Assembly (NCBI RefSeq): GCF_024347615.1
Contig: NZ_AP025508.1
Location: 2,542,001-2,606,000, forward strand
Source of the DNA: Vibrio splendidus
GTDB taxonomy: Bacteria; Pseudomonadota; Gammaproteobacteria; Enterobacterales; Vibrionaceae
Length of the DNA stretch: 64,000 nucleotides
Direction: 5' to 3'
Every line of letters begins with the position of its first letter. The first letter of the stretch is position 1. The notes beneath the pieces were generated by a model that saw nothing but the letters and a program-made list of their open reading frames with translations, had not been told where the DNA came from and searched no databases. Shown one piece after another: positions 52,500 to 61,500 of the stretch. The position numbers were made by a program, and so were the translations under genes.

Positions 52500-52614
52500 G
52501 GCTACTTGAGTTATTATGTCCTATCGTGCCTGCTATTCTGTCACAGGAATTTCAGGAATAAAGAGGCGATATCTCTTTTTACTACTAAGTGATGTTTTTT
52601 CGGACTATTCGGAT

Positions 52615-53325
52615 ATGTTTGAGCTGAAAAAAGTAGTGTCCTCGCTATTGATGCCACTGCCAGCAATGTTAATTCTCGCTTTTCTGGGTTTAGCCCTAGT
52701 GATGTTTACTACCAAAAGGAAGACGGGTTGCCTAATCACCCTTTCAGCCCTATGTGGTATTTTCCTAATCGCTTTCCAGCCAGTTTCTAGTCAACTTTTA
52801 ATGCCAATGGAAAGGCAACACACCGCTTTTTTACCTGTCGATGAAACCGTCGATTACGTGATGGTTCTCGGAAGTGGTCACGTCGTAGACGACCAAATCC
52901 CACCAACATCAGAGCTTAGTCGCACCGGTCTAATGCGTTTAAGTGAAGGGATTCGTATTCTACGCCTTTACCCTGGTGCAAAACTCATTTTGTCTGGCTA
53001 TGGCGCAGGCACTGAGGTGAGCAATGCTAGAATGATGGCCAAAGTTGCGTTGGCTCTAGGTGTCGCAAAGCCCGATATCATTCTGCTTGAAACAGCGAAA
53101 GACACATGGGAAGAAGCCCGACAAGCCGCTGCGTTCGTTAAAAATAAAAGAATGGTACTGGTAACTTCCGCTAGCCATATGACTCGCGCATTGAATGAAT
53201 TCCATGCAGCTGGCATGAAGCCATTACCAGCCCCAACCAATTACCTTGCACAAGAAGGGATTGTTGAACCTTGGAATAAGTACATGCCTAAAGCTCTTTA
53301 CCTTGAGCAAACTGAGCGTTACTAG
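52615..53325 (+). CDS. elyC: ElyC-like envelope biogenesis factor, truncated
   Basis: An inner-membrane protein with two hydrophobic segments (about 8-30 and 36-58) and a DUF218 domain (VDYVMVLGSGH near residue 81; LVTSASHMTRAL near residue 182). It resembles E. coli ElyC, which acts in peptidoglycan precursor metabolism and is also divergent from smtA. The frame ends at TAG, yet codons after it continue the family sequence (see next entry). The visible product is 236 residues, against 259 in E. coli. The ATG at 52615 is chosen; 33 extra in-frame codons upstream have no similarity. Confidence 0.8.
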   Translation: MFELKKVVSSLLMPLPAMLILAFLGLALVMFTTKRKTGCLITLSALCGIFLIAFQPVSSQLLMPMERQHTAFLPVDETVDYVMVLGSGHVVDDQIPPTSELSRTGLMRLSEGIRILRLYPGAKLILSGYGAGTEVSNARMMAKVALALGVAKPDIILLETAKDTWEEARQAAAFVKNKRMVLVTSASHMTRALNEFHAAGMKPLPAPTNYLAQEGIVEPWNKYMPKALYLEQTERY

Positions 53326-53469
53326 CACGAAACAATGGGGTTGATGTGGCAAAGCCTGCGTGATTGGCTTGATACAAGCAATGACACCGTTGAAGAACCC
53401 ATTGTTGTTCCTGAAACATCTCGCTTAGTTGAAGATGACGGTGGTATTTCTGCGGCTCAGCCTCAATAA
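53326..53469 (+). pseudogene. detached C-terminal part of ElyC after an in-frame TAG
   Basis: Reading through the TAG at 53323-53325 gives 47 further residues beginning HETMGLMWQSLRDWLD before a TAA. E. coli ElyC ends in a similar segment, YETLGRIWQWL. The region thus looks like the original C-terminus cut off by a nonsense change, or by a sequencing error. Confidence 0.75.
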
Positions 53470-53502
53470 ACTCAACCGAATCAGTAAACTGAATTTTATC
53501 AG

Positions 53503-53538
53503 TAGACATAATCTTACCTGTAGACATAGTCTTATCTG
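53503..53538. repeat. two tandem 18-bp repeats
   Basis: Units TAGACATAATCTTACCTG and TAGACATAGTCTTATCTG follow each other, and a partial third copy starts TAGATTC. They lie after the elyC remnant. Confidence 0.6.
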
Positions 53539-53619
53539 TAGATTCGGCCAGATAGGCAAGACTGATTAACCAAGTAATTTGCAGGTTTCCAGTTCGTAAA
53601 CACTAGAAGCTAAGCAATA

Positions 53620-53655
53620 AAAAAGCCGAGACATCAATGATGTCTCGGCTTTTTA
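53620..53655. terminator. bidirectional terminator between elyC and torR
   Basis: AAAAGCCGAGACATC and GATGTCTCGGCTTTT arms form a perfect long stem with T/A runs on both sides. Confidence 0.9.
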
Positions 53656-53695
53656 CGTTTAAATATCGTTGTTGATTAATCACTCCCGCAGGAAA

Positions 53696-54409
53696 TCAAT
53701 CACCAGCGAACATGTAACCTTCACCGTGAACCGTTACAAAAATTTGTGGATTCTTAGGGTCAAACTCCATCTTCGCACGCATACGACGGATTAACACATC
53801 GATAGTTCGATCGTTTGGAGCATCCACTCGGTGACTGATCATATTCAGAATGCGTTCACGACTTAATACCTGGTTAGGATAAGAAGAGAGCGCAACCAAC
53901 AGTTCATATTCAGCTTTAGTCAGTTTTACCGGTTCGCCGTTTTTGCTTAGCGCACGACGAGGGATATCAAACGTCCACTCACCAAAACGAACCACAGATT
54001 CGTCTTCAGTCTCTTCAACCTTACCTGCTGCTGTTTTACGAGCGGCAGAAATGCGCCAAAGTAGGTTTTTAACTCGAACCAATAACTCGCGAAGTTCGAA
54101 GGGTTTAGTAACGTAATCGTCAGCGCCCATTTCAAGGCCAACGATTTTGTCGATGCTATCCGTGCGTCCAGTAACTAAAATAATTCCAATGTCTGATTGA
54201 CTGCGTAATTCGCGAGTTAGCATCAATCCATCTTCGCCTGGTAAGTTGATGTCCAGCATAATGAGGTCAACGTTGTTTTCTTCTAACACGTTTCTCATTT
54301 GAGCGCCGCTTTCTGCTTCGCTTACTGTGTAACCTTCGTTCTGGAAGTATCCGACCAGTTTACTGCGGGTTACCACATCATCTTCTACGACTAATACGTG
54401 ATAGCTCAT
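53696..54409 (-). CDS. torR: TorR-type response regulator
   Basis: An OmpR-family regulator of 237 residues. The receiver domain has its phospho-Asp in LIMLDINLPGEDG (near residue 53), with Thr in ILVTGRTDSID and Lys in DYVTKPFE. The C-terminal winged helix has RTIDVLIRRMRAKM. It resembles TorR more than ArcA: GIILVTGR, IVGLEMGADDYVTKP and ELLVRVKNLLWRI are TorR-like. In E. coli TorR activates trimethylamine N-oxide respiration. No torS lies nearby. Confidence 0.85.
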   Translation of the reverse strand: MSYHVLVVEDDVVTRSKLVGYFQNEGYTVSEAESGAQMRNVLEENNVDLIMLDINLPGEDGLMLTRELRSQSDIGIILVTGRTDSIDKIVGLEMGADDYVTKPFELRELLVRVKNLLWRISAARKTAAGKVEETEDESVVRFGEWTFDIPRRALSKNGEPVKLTKAEYELLVALSSYPNQVLSRERILNMISHRVDAPNDRTIDVLIRRMRAKMEFDPKNPQIFVTVHGEGYMFAGD

Positions 54410-54694
54410 CTACACCACTTTTCTTATTTAATAGTTTCAGTGACTATTCTATTCATAACTCGTAACAATTCTAGTGGTACACAAGATAAAAGCCAGAAAC
54501 ATGGATCTTTTTTGATACAAGACAATCTTAAACCTTGCTATTTATCGTCCATCGCAATTCAATATAGGCATTACTACTAACGAGTAACTTTGCGTTTCGC
54601 AAATAACCTTGTTATTCAGCCTTGGTGTGCTTATGCACTAGTGACTTCAAGATGCATATAAGTAACACCACAAGACTAAATCAGGATCTAAGAA
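54410..54694. promoter_or_regulatory. divergent torR-torD control region
   Basis: A 285-bp region between divergent genes. CTATTCATAA at 54449-54458 matches the E. coli tor box CTGTTCATAT at 8 of 10 bases. The match is weak and a single copy, so TorR binding is only a suggestion. Confidence 0.35.
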
Positions 54695-55342
54695 ATGAAA
54701 GATACGAAAGCGTTCAACGAGCAAAGAGCAGAAATATACTGGTGGCTATCAAGCTTATTCGCTAAAGAGCTCACTCAAGAAGAACTCGATCACTACCACT
54801 CTGTTGAAATTCGTTCTTTCCTAACTGGTTTAGGCGAAAATGAAACACTAAAGCCAGCGATCGATAGCCTAGTGGATGCGCTAAACCGCCTACAAACGCG
54901 TGAAGATGCTCAACTAGAATTGTCTGCTGACTTCTGTGACTTATTCTTAAAAACAGATAAGCATGGCGCACTTCCTTACGCTTCTATGTATATCGGTGAG
55001 ACTGGCCTTTTGAATGATAAGCCAGCAAAAGATATGGAAGAGATCATGGCTAAGCACAACTTAGTGGTGAACCAAGACCTAAAAGAACCAGCTGACCACA
55101 TCGCTATCGAACTCGACTTCCTTGGCAACTTGATCATCCGTTCTAATGAAACTGAGCTTGAAGAAGAGCTAGAAAAATCGTTCATTGTTCAACAGCAATT
55201 TATCGAGCAACAACTTCTTACTTGGGTACCAAAGTTCAACGTTAAATGTCATGACGTTGACGAATTCGGTTTCTACGCATCAGTCTCATCTCTGTTACTT
55301 GCATTCTGCAAATTGGACACACAATACCTCGCTGGTGAATAA
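54695..55342 (+). CDS. torD: TorA-specific chaperone TorD
   Basis: An all-helical cytoplasmic chaperone of 215 residues. Typical segments are [40 protein letters not shown] and [16 protein letters not shown]. TorD binds the TorA signal peptide and assists cofactor loading of the molybdoenzyme. No torA is present in this window. It is a single gene with its own terminator. Confidence 0.93.
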   Translation: MKDTKAFNEQRAEIYWWLSSLFAKELTQEELDHYHSVEIRSFLTGLGENETLKPAIDSLVDALNRLQTREDAQLELSADFCDLFLKTDKHGALPYASMYIGETGLLNDKPAKDMEEIMAKHNLVVNQDLKEPADHIAIELDFLGNLIIRSNETELEEELEKSFIVQQQFIEQQLLTWVPKFNVKCHDVDEFGFYASVSSLLLAFCKLDTQYLAGE

Positions 55343-55384
55343 GCTTATTGGATGACTCGTTAAATAAATTCAGAAGAATGTGAC

Positions 55385-55412
55385 AATTCACCCGGATTTC
55401 CGGGTGAATTTT
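55385..55412 (+). terminator. terminator of torD
   Basis: AATTCACCCGG and CCGGGTGAATT arms form a perfect stem followed by TTTATT on the plus strand. Confidence 0.85.
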
Positions 55413-55439
55413 ATTGCGAGTAATTTCTAGTCAGTCTAA

Positions 55440-55546
55440 AATTGTGACCGCAAACGATAAAATATGAAACATTCACGAAATGCTATGCTTATTATAGTTT
55501 TGAGCATTTCGGTGTTAAGACAAGCCGCTCAATAGCGGTTTTTTGT
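55440..55546 (+). ncRNA. possible small RNA or leader upstream of purR
   Basis: A hairpin (CGAAATGCT/AGCATTTCG, 55476-55511) is followed by a complete terminator (AAGCCGCT/AGCGGTTTTTT, 55522-55544). Both lie between the torD terminator and purR, so a short transcript may end here. A CGCAAACGA sequence at 55449 resembles half a PurR box. No known RNA family is recognised. Confidence 0.3.
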
Positions 55547-55658
55547 TTTTTAGCACTTTAGTACCCAAAGAGCCCTACAAATTTAAGCTCTTAGTTAGGT
55601 AGCTTAACGGCTACTTCATTCCGTACTTTGGGAAAGTAGCTTCTAATAGGATAAAACC

Positions 55659-56663
55659 ATGGCCACTATAAAAGATGTCGCTCGCTTAGCAGGCGTATCA
55701 ACAACAACCGTTTCTCACGTAATCAACAAAACTCGCTTTGTTGCAGAAGCGACGCAAGAAAAAGTAAATAAAGCCGTAGACGAACTGAACTATGCACCAA
55801 GTGCCGTTGCTCGTAGTTTGAAGTGCAATACAACCCGCACTATCGGCATGCTAGTTACTCAATCAACTAACCTATTCTTCTCTGAAGTTATCGATGGTGT
55901 TGAAAGCTACTGCTACCGTCAAGGTTACACTTTGATCCTGTGTAATACGGGCGGTATCTATGAGAAGCAACGTGACTACATTCGAATGCTTGCAGAGAAA
56001 CGTGTAGATGGCATCTTAGTTATGTGTTCTGACCTAACTGAAGAGCTGAGAGGCATGTTAGACCGTCACGCTGACATTCCTAAAGTGATTATGGATTGGG
56101 GCCCTGAGAGTTCTCAAGCAGATAAGATCATCGACAACTCTGAAGAAGGTGGTTACCTAGCGACCAAATACCTCATTGATCACGGTCACTCCAAGATTGC
56201 TTGTTTAAGTGGCCACTTAGACAAAGCGGCATGTGTTGAACGCATCGCGGGTTACAAACGCGCACTCAACGAAGCTAAGATTGCTGCCGATGATAACATG
56301 ATCATTGAAGGTAACTTCGAGTGTGATACTGCGGTTCTTGCGGCAGAGAAAATCATTAAGATGGTAGATCGCCCAACGGCCGTATTCTGTTTTAACGACA
56401 CGATGGCACTCGGCCTAATGAGCAGACTGCAAGAGAAAGGAATTCGTATCCCTGAAGATATTTCAGTGATCGGCTATGACAACATCGAGCTGGCTGAATA
56501 CTTCTCTCCGCCGTTAACAACGGTTCACCAACCCAAACGTCGTGTTGGTAAGAACGCTTTCGAAATTTTGTTAGAACGCATTAAAGATAAAGACCATGAA
56601 AAGCGTGTGTTCGAAATGCATCCTGAAATTGTTGAGCGAAGCACAGTTAAAACGTTAAATTAA
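55659..56663 (+). CDS. purR: purine repressor PurR
   Basis: A LacI-family regulator of 334 residues. The N-terminal helix-turn-helix is [20 protein letters not shown], and the hinge helix (SAVARSLK) leads to the ligand domain with [12 protein letters not shown] and [20 protein letters not shown]. PurR represses purine synthesis genes when hypoxanthine or guanine is bound. The length is near E. coli (341). Confidence 0.95.
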   Translation: MATIKDVARLAGVSTTTVSHVINKTRFVAEATQEKVNKAVDELNYAPSAVARSLKCNTTRTIGMLVTQSTNLFFSEVIDGVESYCYRQGYTLILCNTGGIYEKQRDYIRMLAEKRVDGILVMCSDLTEELRGMLDRHADIPKVIMDWGPESSQADKIIDNSEEGGYLATKYLIDHGHSKIACLSGHLDKAACVERIAGYKRALNEAKIAADDNMIIEGNFECDTAVLAAEKIIKMVDRPTAVFCFNDTMALGLMSRLQEKGIRIPEDISVIGYDNIELAEYFSPPLTTVHQPKRRVGKNAFEILLERIKDKDHEKRVFEMHPEIVERSTVKTLN

Positions 56664-56687
56664 TTGATAAATTCAGTTTAATATAAT

Positions 56688-56716
56688 TAAGCGCACCTTT
56701 AGGTGCGCTTTTTTTA
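56688..56716 (+). terminator. terminator of purR
   Basis: AAGCGCACCT and AGGTGCGCTT arms are followed by TTTTTT. Confidence 0.88.
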
Positions 56717-56829
56717 TCAACAACATGAATGAACCTGGTATCATACTGGAAAGATCATTAATTGAAGCAATATCACATTTTGAAATAACAAGTGTGAGCC
56801 TCATTCAACAAAAACTTTATTCTATTCAA

Positions 56830-56925
56830 TCAGTCACGCACAGGGCAAATCACTTGAAAGAGTGAGACGCAAAGCTTCCGGCCTAAACCACTCGTTGGTA
56901 TGGTAGCGGGGTTACCGATGGCAAA
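56830..56925 (+). ncRNA. cyclic-di-GMP-I riboswitch (GEMM)
   Basis: The sequence has the conserved class I c-di-GMP aptamer blocks in order: CACGCACAGGGCAAA, a GAAA tetraloop stem, GACGCAAAGC, TCCGGCCTAAACC and GGTAGCGGGGTTACCGATGGC. It closely resembles the V. cholerae Vc2 aptamer that precedes tfoY. It lies 120 bp before the tfoY start codon. Ligand binding would control tfoY expression; the mechanism (termination or initiation) cannot be told here. Confidence 0.95.
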
Positions 56926-56963
56926 ATGCAGTAACTACTAATAATTTAGTAATTTACGGCTAA

Positions 56964-56993
56964 TTGACAATTTAATTGCAACATTTTGCTAAT
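56964..56993 (+). promoter_or_regulatory. possible tfoY promoter downstream of the riboswitch
   Basis: A consensus -35 TTGACA is followed by an 18-bp spacer and GCTAAT as a weak -10. A transcript from here would start near 57000, beyond the riboswitch, and would escape its control. Confidence 0.4.
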
Positions 56994-57046
56994 CTCTCGG
57001 ACCTGCTTATTTGGTGGCGTAGTTCAAATACACCGAGATAAATAAC

Positions 57047-57637
57047 ATGGATAAACCGATACTAAAGGATTCAATGAAATTATTTGAATCCCTAGGAAAA
57101 ATAAAATCACGCTCGATGTTTGGTGGCTTCGGTCTTTTTGCTGATGACACTATGTTTGCTCTGGTTGTAAATGACCAGTTGCACATACGAGCAGACAAAT
57201 GCACAACGAAACAGTTCGAACAACAAGGGTTTCAACCGTACGTCTACAAAAAACGTGGTTTCCCTGTCGTTACTAAATATTTCGCTTTACCTGAAGGCCT
57301 GTGGCAAGACCAAGAGAAAATCTTGCAGCTTGCAACGACGTCTCTGGGTTTTGCTAAAGAAGAAAAAGCTGAGCAATCTTCAGCTAAGCCTACTCGACTC
57401 AAAGATCTGCCCAACCTTCGACTCGCCACTGAGCGTATGTTGAAAAAAGCAGGGATCGATTCCGTAGAACGTTTATATGAATCTGGCTCTGTAAACGCAT
57501 TTAACGCCATCAAAGAATCACATGCGTCTTCTGTCAGTATTGAACTACTTTGGGCGTTAGAAGGCGCGATCAATGGCACACATTGGTCTGTTATACCGCA
57601 GCAGCGTCGTGAAGAGCTTATCAATCGCGTCAATTAA
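57047..57637 (+). CDS. tfoY: TfoX/Sxy-family regulator TfoY
   Basis: A 196-residue protein with an N-terminal TfoX domain ([21 protein letters not shown] near residue 21) and a C-terminal helix-hairpin-helix-like domain ([18 protein letters not shown]). In V. cholerae TfoY drives motility and type VI secretion and is c-di-GMP regulated. The riboswitch upstream identifies it as TfoY rather than TfoX. Confidence 0.92.
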   Translation: MDKPILKDSMKLFESLGKIKSRSMFGGFGLFADDTMFALVVNDQLHIRADKCTTKQFEQQGFQPYVYKKRGFPVVTKYFALPEGLWQDQEKILQLATTSLGFAKEEKAEQSSAKPTRLKDLPNLRLATERMLKKAGIDSVERLYESGSVNAFNAIKESHASSVSIELLWALEGAINGTHWSVIPQQRREELINRVN

Positions 57638-57665
57638 CATTGTCAGTGCAAATTATCTATATAAC

Positions 57666-57692
57666 TAAGCCGCATTTACTGCGGCTTTTTTT
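57666..57692 (+). terminator. terminator of tfoY
   Basis: AAGCCGC and GCGGCTT arms with a 7-nt loop are followed by TTTTT. Confidence 0.85.
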
Positions 57693-57771
57693 ATATCTGC
57701 TGAAAGTTAATCTATGCTTTGCCTGTCTATCTATACTAATGGTATACATTGAAAATTTGGAGGAAGTATCA

Positions 57772-58452
57772 ATGAGTAAGAAAATGATATTGGGTATTGT
57801 GTTGGTCGTAACCATCGTCTTGTTAGGCGTCAATTTCGGCCAATACCTAACGCTTGAAAATGCCAAGGCCCAACAAGCCGTTTTAAATGACTACATTGAT
57901 AGCAACTTCATTGCTGCCGCTGCTATCTATTTTGTCGCGTATATAATGATTACTGCTTTCTCCATTCCTGGTGCCGCTGTTGTGACCCTATTAGGGGCCG
58001 CGCTATTTGGCTTCTGGAACAGCTTGCTGCTGGTATCTTTCGCGAGTGCGATCGGTGCGACCTTAGCATTCTTAAGTAGCCGTTATCTGTTACGTGACTG
58101 GATTCAAACCAAGTTTGGTGACAAATTAGCAACGATTAACAAGGGCGTTGAAAAAGACGGAGCATTTTACTTATTTTCTCTGCGTCTGATTCCTGTCTTC
58201 CCGTTTTTCCTTATCAATCTGTTGATGGGTCTAACACCGATGTCAGTGAGTCGTTACTACATTACGAGTCAAATAGGGATGTTACCGGGTACTGCTGTTT
58301 TCTTGAATGCTGGTACTCAACTCGCGGAAATTGATTCACTTTCGGGTATCGTGTCCCCTTCAGTACTATTGTCATTTGCCTTACTGGGTGTATTCCCAAT
58401 CATTGCTAAATGGTTGATGAATAAATTTCGCTCAGCACCTGTGGCTGAATAA
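57772..58452 (+). CDS. TVP38/TMEM64 (DedA-like) membrane protein
   Basis: The ATG at 57772 follows a GGAGG binding site and gives 226 residues; a longer frame from 57640 overlaps the tfoY terminator. There are about six membrane helices. The SNARE-associated/VTT domain shows FSIPGAAVVTLLGAALFG and LRLIPVFPFFLINLLMGLT. The family is linked to lipid scrambling and membrane homeostasis. The substrate here is unknown. Confidence 0.85.
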   Translation: MSKKMILGIVLVVTIVLLGVNFGQYLTLENAKAQQAVLNDYIDSNFIAAAAIYFVAYIMITAFSIPGAAVVTLLGAALFGFWNSLLLVSFASAIGATLAFLSSRYLLRDWIQTKFGDKLATINKGVEKDGAFYLFSLRLIPVFPFFLINLLMGLTPMSVSRYYITSQIGMLPGTAVFLNAGTQLAEIDSLSGIVSPSVLLSFALLGVFPIIAKWLMNKFRSAPVAE

Positions 58453-58522
58453 CGTATATAACTGAATAACGTATACTTATAATAGCTAAATAACGCATAT
58501 AGCCAGATAAGGTTCTATCTCA

Positions 58523-58840
58523 ATGAAAATCTTCAGTGCATCGAATCCGACAGAAGCTCATATCATCTGTGGATTGTTAGAAAGCGAGAATATTGCCTGT
58601 GAAGTCCGTGGTGAAGGGTTGTTCGGATTGAAAGGGGAAATCCCATTCACTGAAGAAACTGACCCTTACGTATGGTTATATGAGCTAGAATTGGCGAGCA
58701 AAGCCCGGGCAGTTGTTAATGACTACCAGAAACAGCAAGATTCGATCATCTATGAAGAGTGGCGTTGTGGTGAGTGTCATGAAGTCAACGAAGCGCAATT
58801 CGGCTCTTGCTGGCAGTGCGGTGCTGCTTCACCTGAATAG
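58523..58840 (+). CDS. DUF2007 protein with C-terminal zinc ribbon
   Basis: A 105-residue protein. The N-terminal DUF2007 domain (about 1-68: SNPTEAHIICGLLESENIACEVRGEG) is followed by a zinc-finger tail with two Cys pairs, CGEC and CWQCG, of RanBP2-like type. Members are called putative signal transducing proteins. No partner is known. Confidence 0.8.
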   Translation: MKIFSASNPTEAHIICGLLESENIACEVRGEGLFGLKGEIPFTEETDPYVWLYELELASKARAVVNDYQKQQDSIIYEEWRCGECHEVNEAQFGSCWQCGAASPE

Positions 58841-58891
58841 TAAGGTTTCAGTGACCTTATAGAACGATTCGGTCAGATACCTCCTCCAAAT

Positions 58892-58925
58892 AAAAACGGG
58901 AAGCTAAAATTAGCTTCCCGTTTTT
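58892..58925. terminator. bidirectional terminator
   Basis: AAAAACGGGAAGCTAA and TTAGCTTCCCGTTTTT arms form a long stem that serves both converging genes. Confidence 0.9.
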
Positions 58926-58962
58926 GTTTCAATTCTATTCGAGCATCTGTTCTGCTAAAGAA

Positions 58963-59760
58963 TCACTGAATTTGCTTTTGAATAAAAGCGATAGATCGTT
59001 GATTGAATTCTTCAGGGTTTTCTACGTTGCACACATGCCCACAGTTGGCAATTTCTACCAACTCACTCGACTTATGCGCTTCTACCATTTCTTTTACTGG
59101 CTTGATGAACATGTAGTCGCGCTCGCCCATCAAATACAAAGTTGGAATCGGCAACTCTCGGTCTTTGAAGTACTTCATCAATGGGTTCACATCAGCCGTA
59201 AGGATAAACCAGCGTTTAAACTCTTTTTGGCACAGCTTTTTGGCTTCGCGGATAAACAGGTTACGTGATTCTTTTTGGCTTTTTTGTGGCATCACAACGT
59301 AAGCGAAAAGGCTGTATAACCACATGTAAGGAATGATGTGCTTGCTGAGGTTACCCAGCTTGATTAAGACTTGAGAGCGAGTGTTGAGTTTGGTCACGGC
59401 ACCACCCAGTACCATTGAACGTACTCGGCCAGCCGCTAGCTCTGCGACATTACGGACAATAATCGTGCCCAAAGACATGCCTACAAAGTGTGCAGAACGG
59501 ATTTTTAGATGGTCTAACACCTTAAGAATATCGAGCGTTACCGCTTTGAACGTATAACGATTCGAAATCAACTCTTTGAGGATGTTGTCTGATTTACCAT
59601 GCCCTCTCAAATCAATGAGAAGCAAGTTGAAGTGCTGTTTATACGCTTTGATCTGCTTAAACCAAATGGAGGAACTGCCTCCTGCGCCATGCACAAATAC
59701 AACCCACTCATCGCTCGTAGGGTGAGTAAATGTTTTATGAAATAGTAAACTCTCAGACAT
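58963..59760 (-). CDS. alpha/beta-hydrolase
   Basis: The start MSESLLFHK is chosen because the fold begins there; a longer frame of 23 residues is possible. The 265-residue protein has the oxyanion motif HGAGGSSSIW, nucleophile Ser96 in GMSLG, an Asp in MGERDYMF and a His in NCGHVCN. The substrate cannot be deduced. A chloroperoxidase-, esterase- or lactonase-type activity is possible. Confidence 0.83.
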   Translation of the reverse strand: MSESLLFHKTFTHPTSDEWVVFVHGAGGSSSIWFKQIKAYKQHFNLLLIDLRGHGKSDNILKELISNRYTFKAVTLDILKVLDHLKIRSAHFVGMSLGTIIVRNVAELAAGRVRSMVLGGAVTKLNTRSQVLIKLGNLSKHIIPYMWLYSLFAYVVMPQKSQKESRNLFIREAKKLCQKEFKRWFILTADVNPLMKYFKDRELPIPTLYLMGERDYMFIKPVKEMVEAHKSSELVEIANCGHVCNVENPEEFNQRSIAFIQKQIQ

Positions 59761-59962
59761 ACCTATCGCTTTAATTATTGGAATGGAGCTCTGCCTCATC
59801 ACAAGGCGATGGCTAAGGATATCACGCAATCAAGAAATTTAAGTGATAATAGTGTCAAACCTAACATTAGCCATGTGAATACCTACCCCACCTTTTCTAC
59901 CTGACTAAAATGAGTTTGCAAGTTTTCTCTTCCTAAACGTGATGTGATCTGACCAGAAAACA

Positions 59963-59992
59963 AAAAGGCACTCTACTATCAGAGCGCCTTCT
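59963..59992 (-). terminator. terminator of glgA
   Basis: AAGGCACTCT and AGAGCGCCTT arms with one mismatch are followed by TTTTT on the minus strand. Confidence 0.75.
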
Positions 59993-60045
59993 ACTATTAA
60001 GTTCAGTTGTTATACATCAGCTTATTTTACAGCTAATTCAGCACG

Positions 60046-61500
60046 TTAAAATGCAGAATGGTACATCGTAAGATATTCTTTTGCCGCATCTTCCCAACTA
60101 AAATCTTGTTGCATCGCGTAAAGTTGAACACGCTTAATTTCAGCGGGGTTTTGTGCATAAAGTAGTAATGAACGATGCAATACTGCCAGTAACGCTTGCG
60201 GTGTTGGCTCTTCAAAAGCAAAGCCGGTCGCTATCTCGGGATCCTGATCGTAATCATTCACACTGTCTTTTAAACCGCCCACAGAGCGAACAATCGGTAA
60301 CGTACCGTAAGCCATGCTGTAGATTTGGTTTAAGCCACAAGGTTCGAACTCCGAAGGCATCAAGAAGAAATCAGAACCCGCTTCAACTAAGTGCGCAAGC
60401 TCATTATTATACGCTTCTACAAACGAGAACTTATCTGAGTGAAGTGCCGACAGCTCTTTCAGCTGACTCGCTAAAACTGGATCACCAGTACCGACAATCA
60501 CGATCTGAAGATCGTTTTTCAAAAACTGTTCGATGATAGGCAGTAAGTAATGAACACCTTTCTGATTAGTCAAACGACAAACCATGCCATAAACCGCACA
60601 ATCGGTGACGGGGAGTCCAACATCTTGCTGCAGTTTTTGCTTACAAGCTGACTTCCCACGAACCATGCTGTGCTTTGTCGCTTTGAATTTACGAGGAAGG
60701 AAAGCGTCCGTTTCCGGGTTCCAAGCTCCGTAATCACAACCATTCAAAATGCCAAAAAGATCCGCGGATCTGTACTGGAATTCTGCTGCCATACCGTGAC
60801 TGCCTAATTCCGTTTTCAGCTCCTCGGCATACGTTGGACTGACTGCGTTCACCTTATCAGCACACATCACGCCGGCTCTCAGCATTGTGACATGCGTGTC
60901 ACTCACTGAAGCTTCAGGCACATTGTAGCTATGCATTTCTGGTAGAAATTGCAGTTCATCGTATGCGAACACACCTTTGAAAACTGCGTTGTGAATTGAG
61001 ATAACACTGCGCGTATTTTCAAAGAAATCATGTTGTTGATAACGTGACTTAAGCAAAAAAGGAACAAAGCCTGTATGCCAGTCATTTGCATGAATGATAT
61101 CAGGTTGGAAGGCAAGCTTAGGAAGCATATCAAGGCAGGCTGCACTGAAGAACGAGAAACGCTCTCCGTTATCTGCGTAAGCTTGATTATTTTCTGCGTA
61201 CATTTCTGGACGGTCGAAATATTTGGCACATTCGATACCAAAAACTTGAACACCTTCTACACTCAGTTTTTTGACTTGGTAAGCGGTATGAGGCCAATGA
61301 TCGAGCTCGGTCGATAAAATGACTTCGGCTGCATCAATGTTTGGAATGTTTCTATACGCGGGGATAGTCACTCGAACGTCCTGTTCGAGTGTTTGTAACG
61401 CTTTCGGCAGTGCCTTGGCTACATCAGCCAAGCCACCACTTTTAATCAAGCCTTCAACTTCAGACGCTACAAAAAGTACCGAGAGAGTTTTAGTAACCAA
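60046..61500 (-). CDS. glgA: glycogen synthase GlgA
   Basis: A GT5 glucosyltransferase that extends alpha-1,4-glucan from ADP-glucose. It shows the ADP-binding KSGGLADVAKALPKAL near the N-terminus and the catalytic EPCGLNQIYSMAYGTLPIVR region. It appears to start at TTG at 61500 behind an AAAGGAG binding site, giving 484 residues. It overlaps the glgC 3' end by 11 bp, so the two are translationally coupled. Confidence 0.95.
   Translation of the reverse strand: MVTKTLSVLFVASEVEGLIKSGGLADVAKALPKALQTLEQDVRVTIPAYRNIPNIDAAEVILSTELDHWPHTAYQVKKLSVEGVQVFGIECAKYFDRPEMYAENNQAYADNGERFSFFSAACLDMLPKLAFQPDIIHANDWHTGFVPFLLKSRYQQHDFFENTRSVISIHNAVFKGVFAYDELQFLPEMHSYNVPEASVSDTHVTMLRAGVMCADKVNAVSPTYAEELKTELGSHGMAAEFQYRSADLFGILNGCDYGAWNPETDAFLPRKFKATKHSMVRGKSACKQKLQQDVGLPVTDCAVYGMVCRLTNQKGVHYLLPIIEQFLKNDLQIVIVGTGDPVLASQLKELSALHSDKFSFVEAYNNELAHLVEAGSDFFLMPSEFEPCGLNQIYSMAYGTLPIVRSVGGLKDSVNDYDQDPEIATGFAFEEPTPQALLAVLHRSLLLYAQNPAEIKRVQLYAMQQDFSWEDAAKEYLTMYHSAF

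Noticed and set aside
53696..54409. Identity as ArcA
   Set aside because: The length fits, but residues around the receiver and linker (GIILVTGR, LLVRVKNLLWRI) match TorR, and torD lies divergent next to it.
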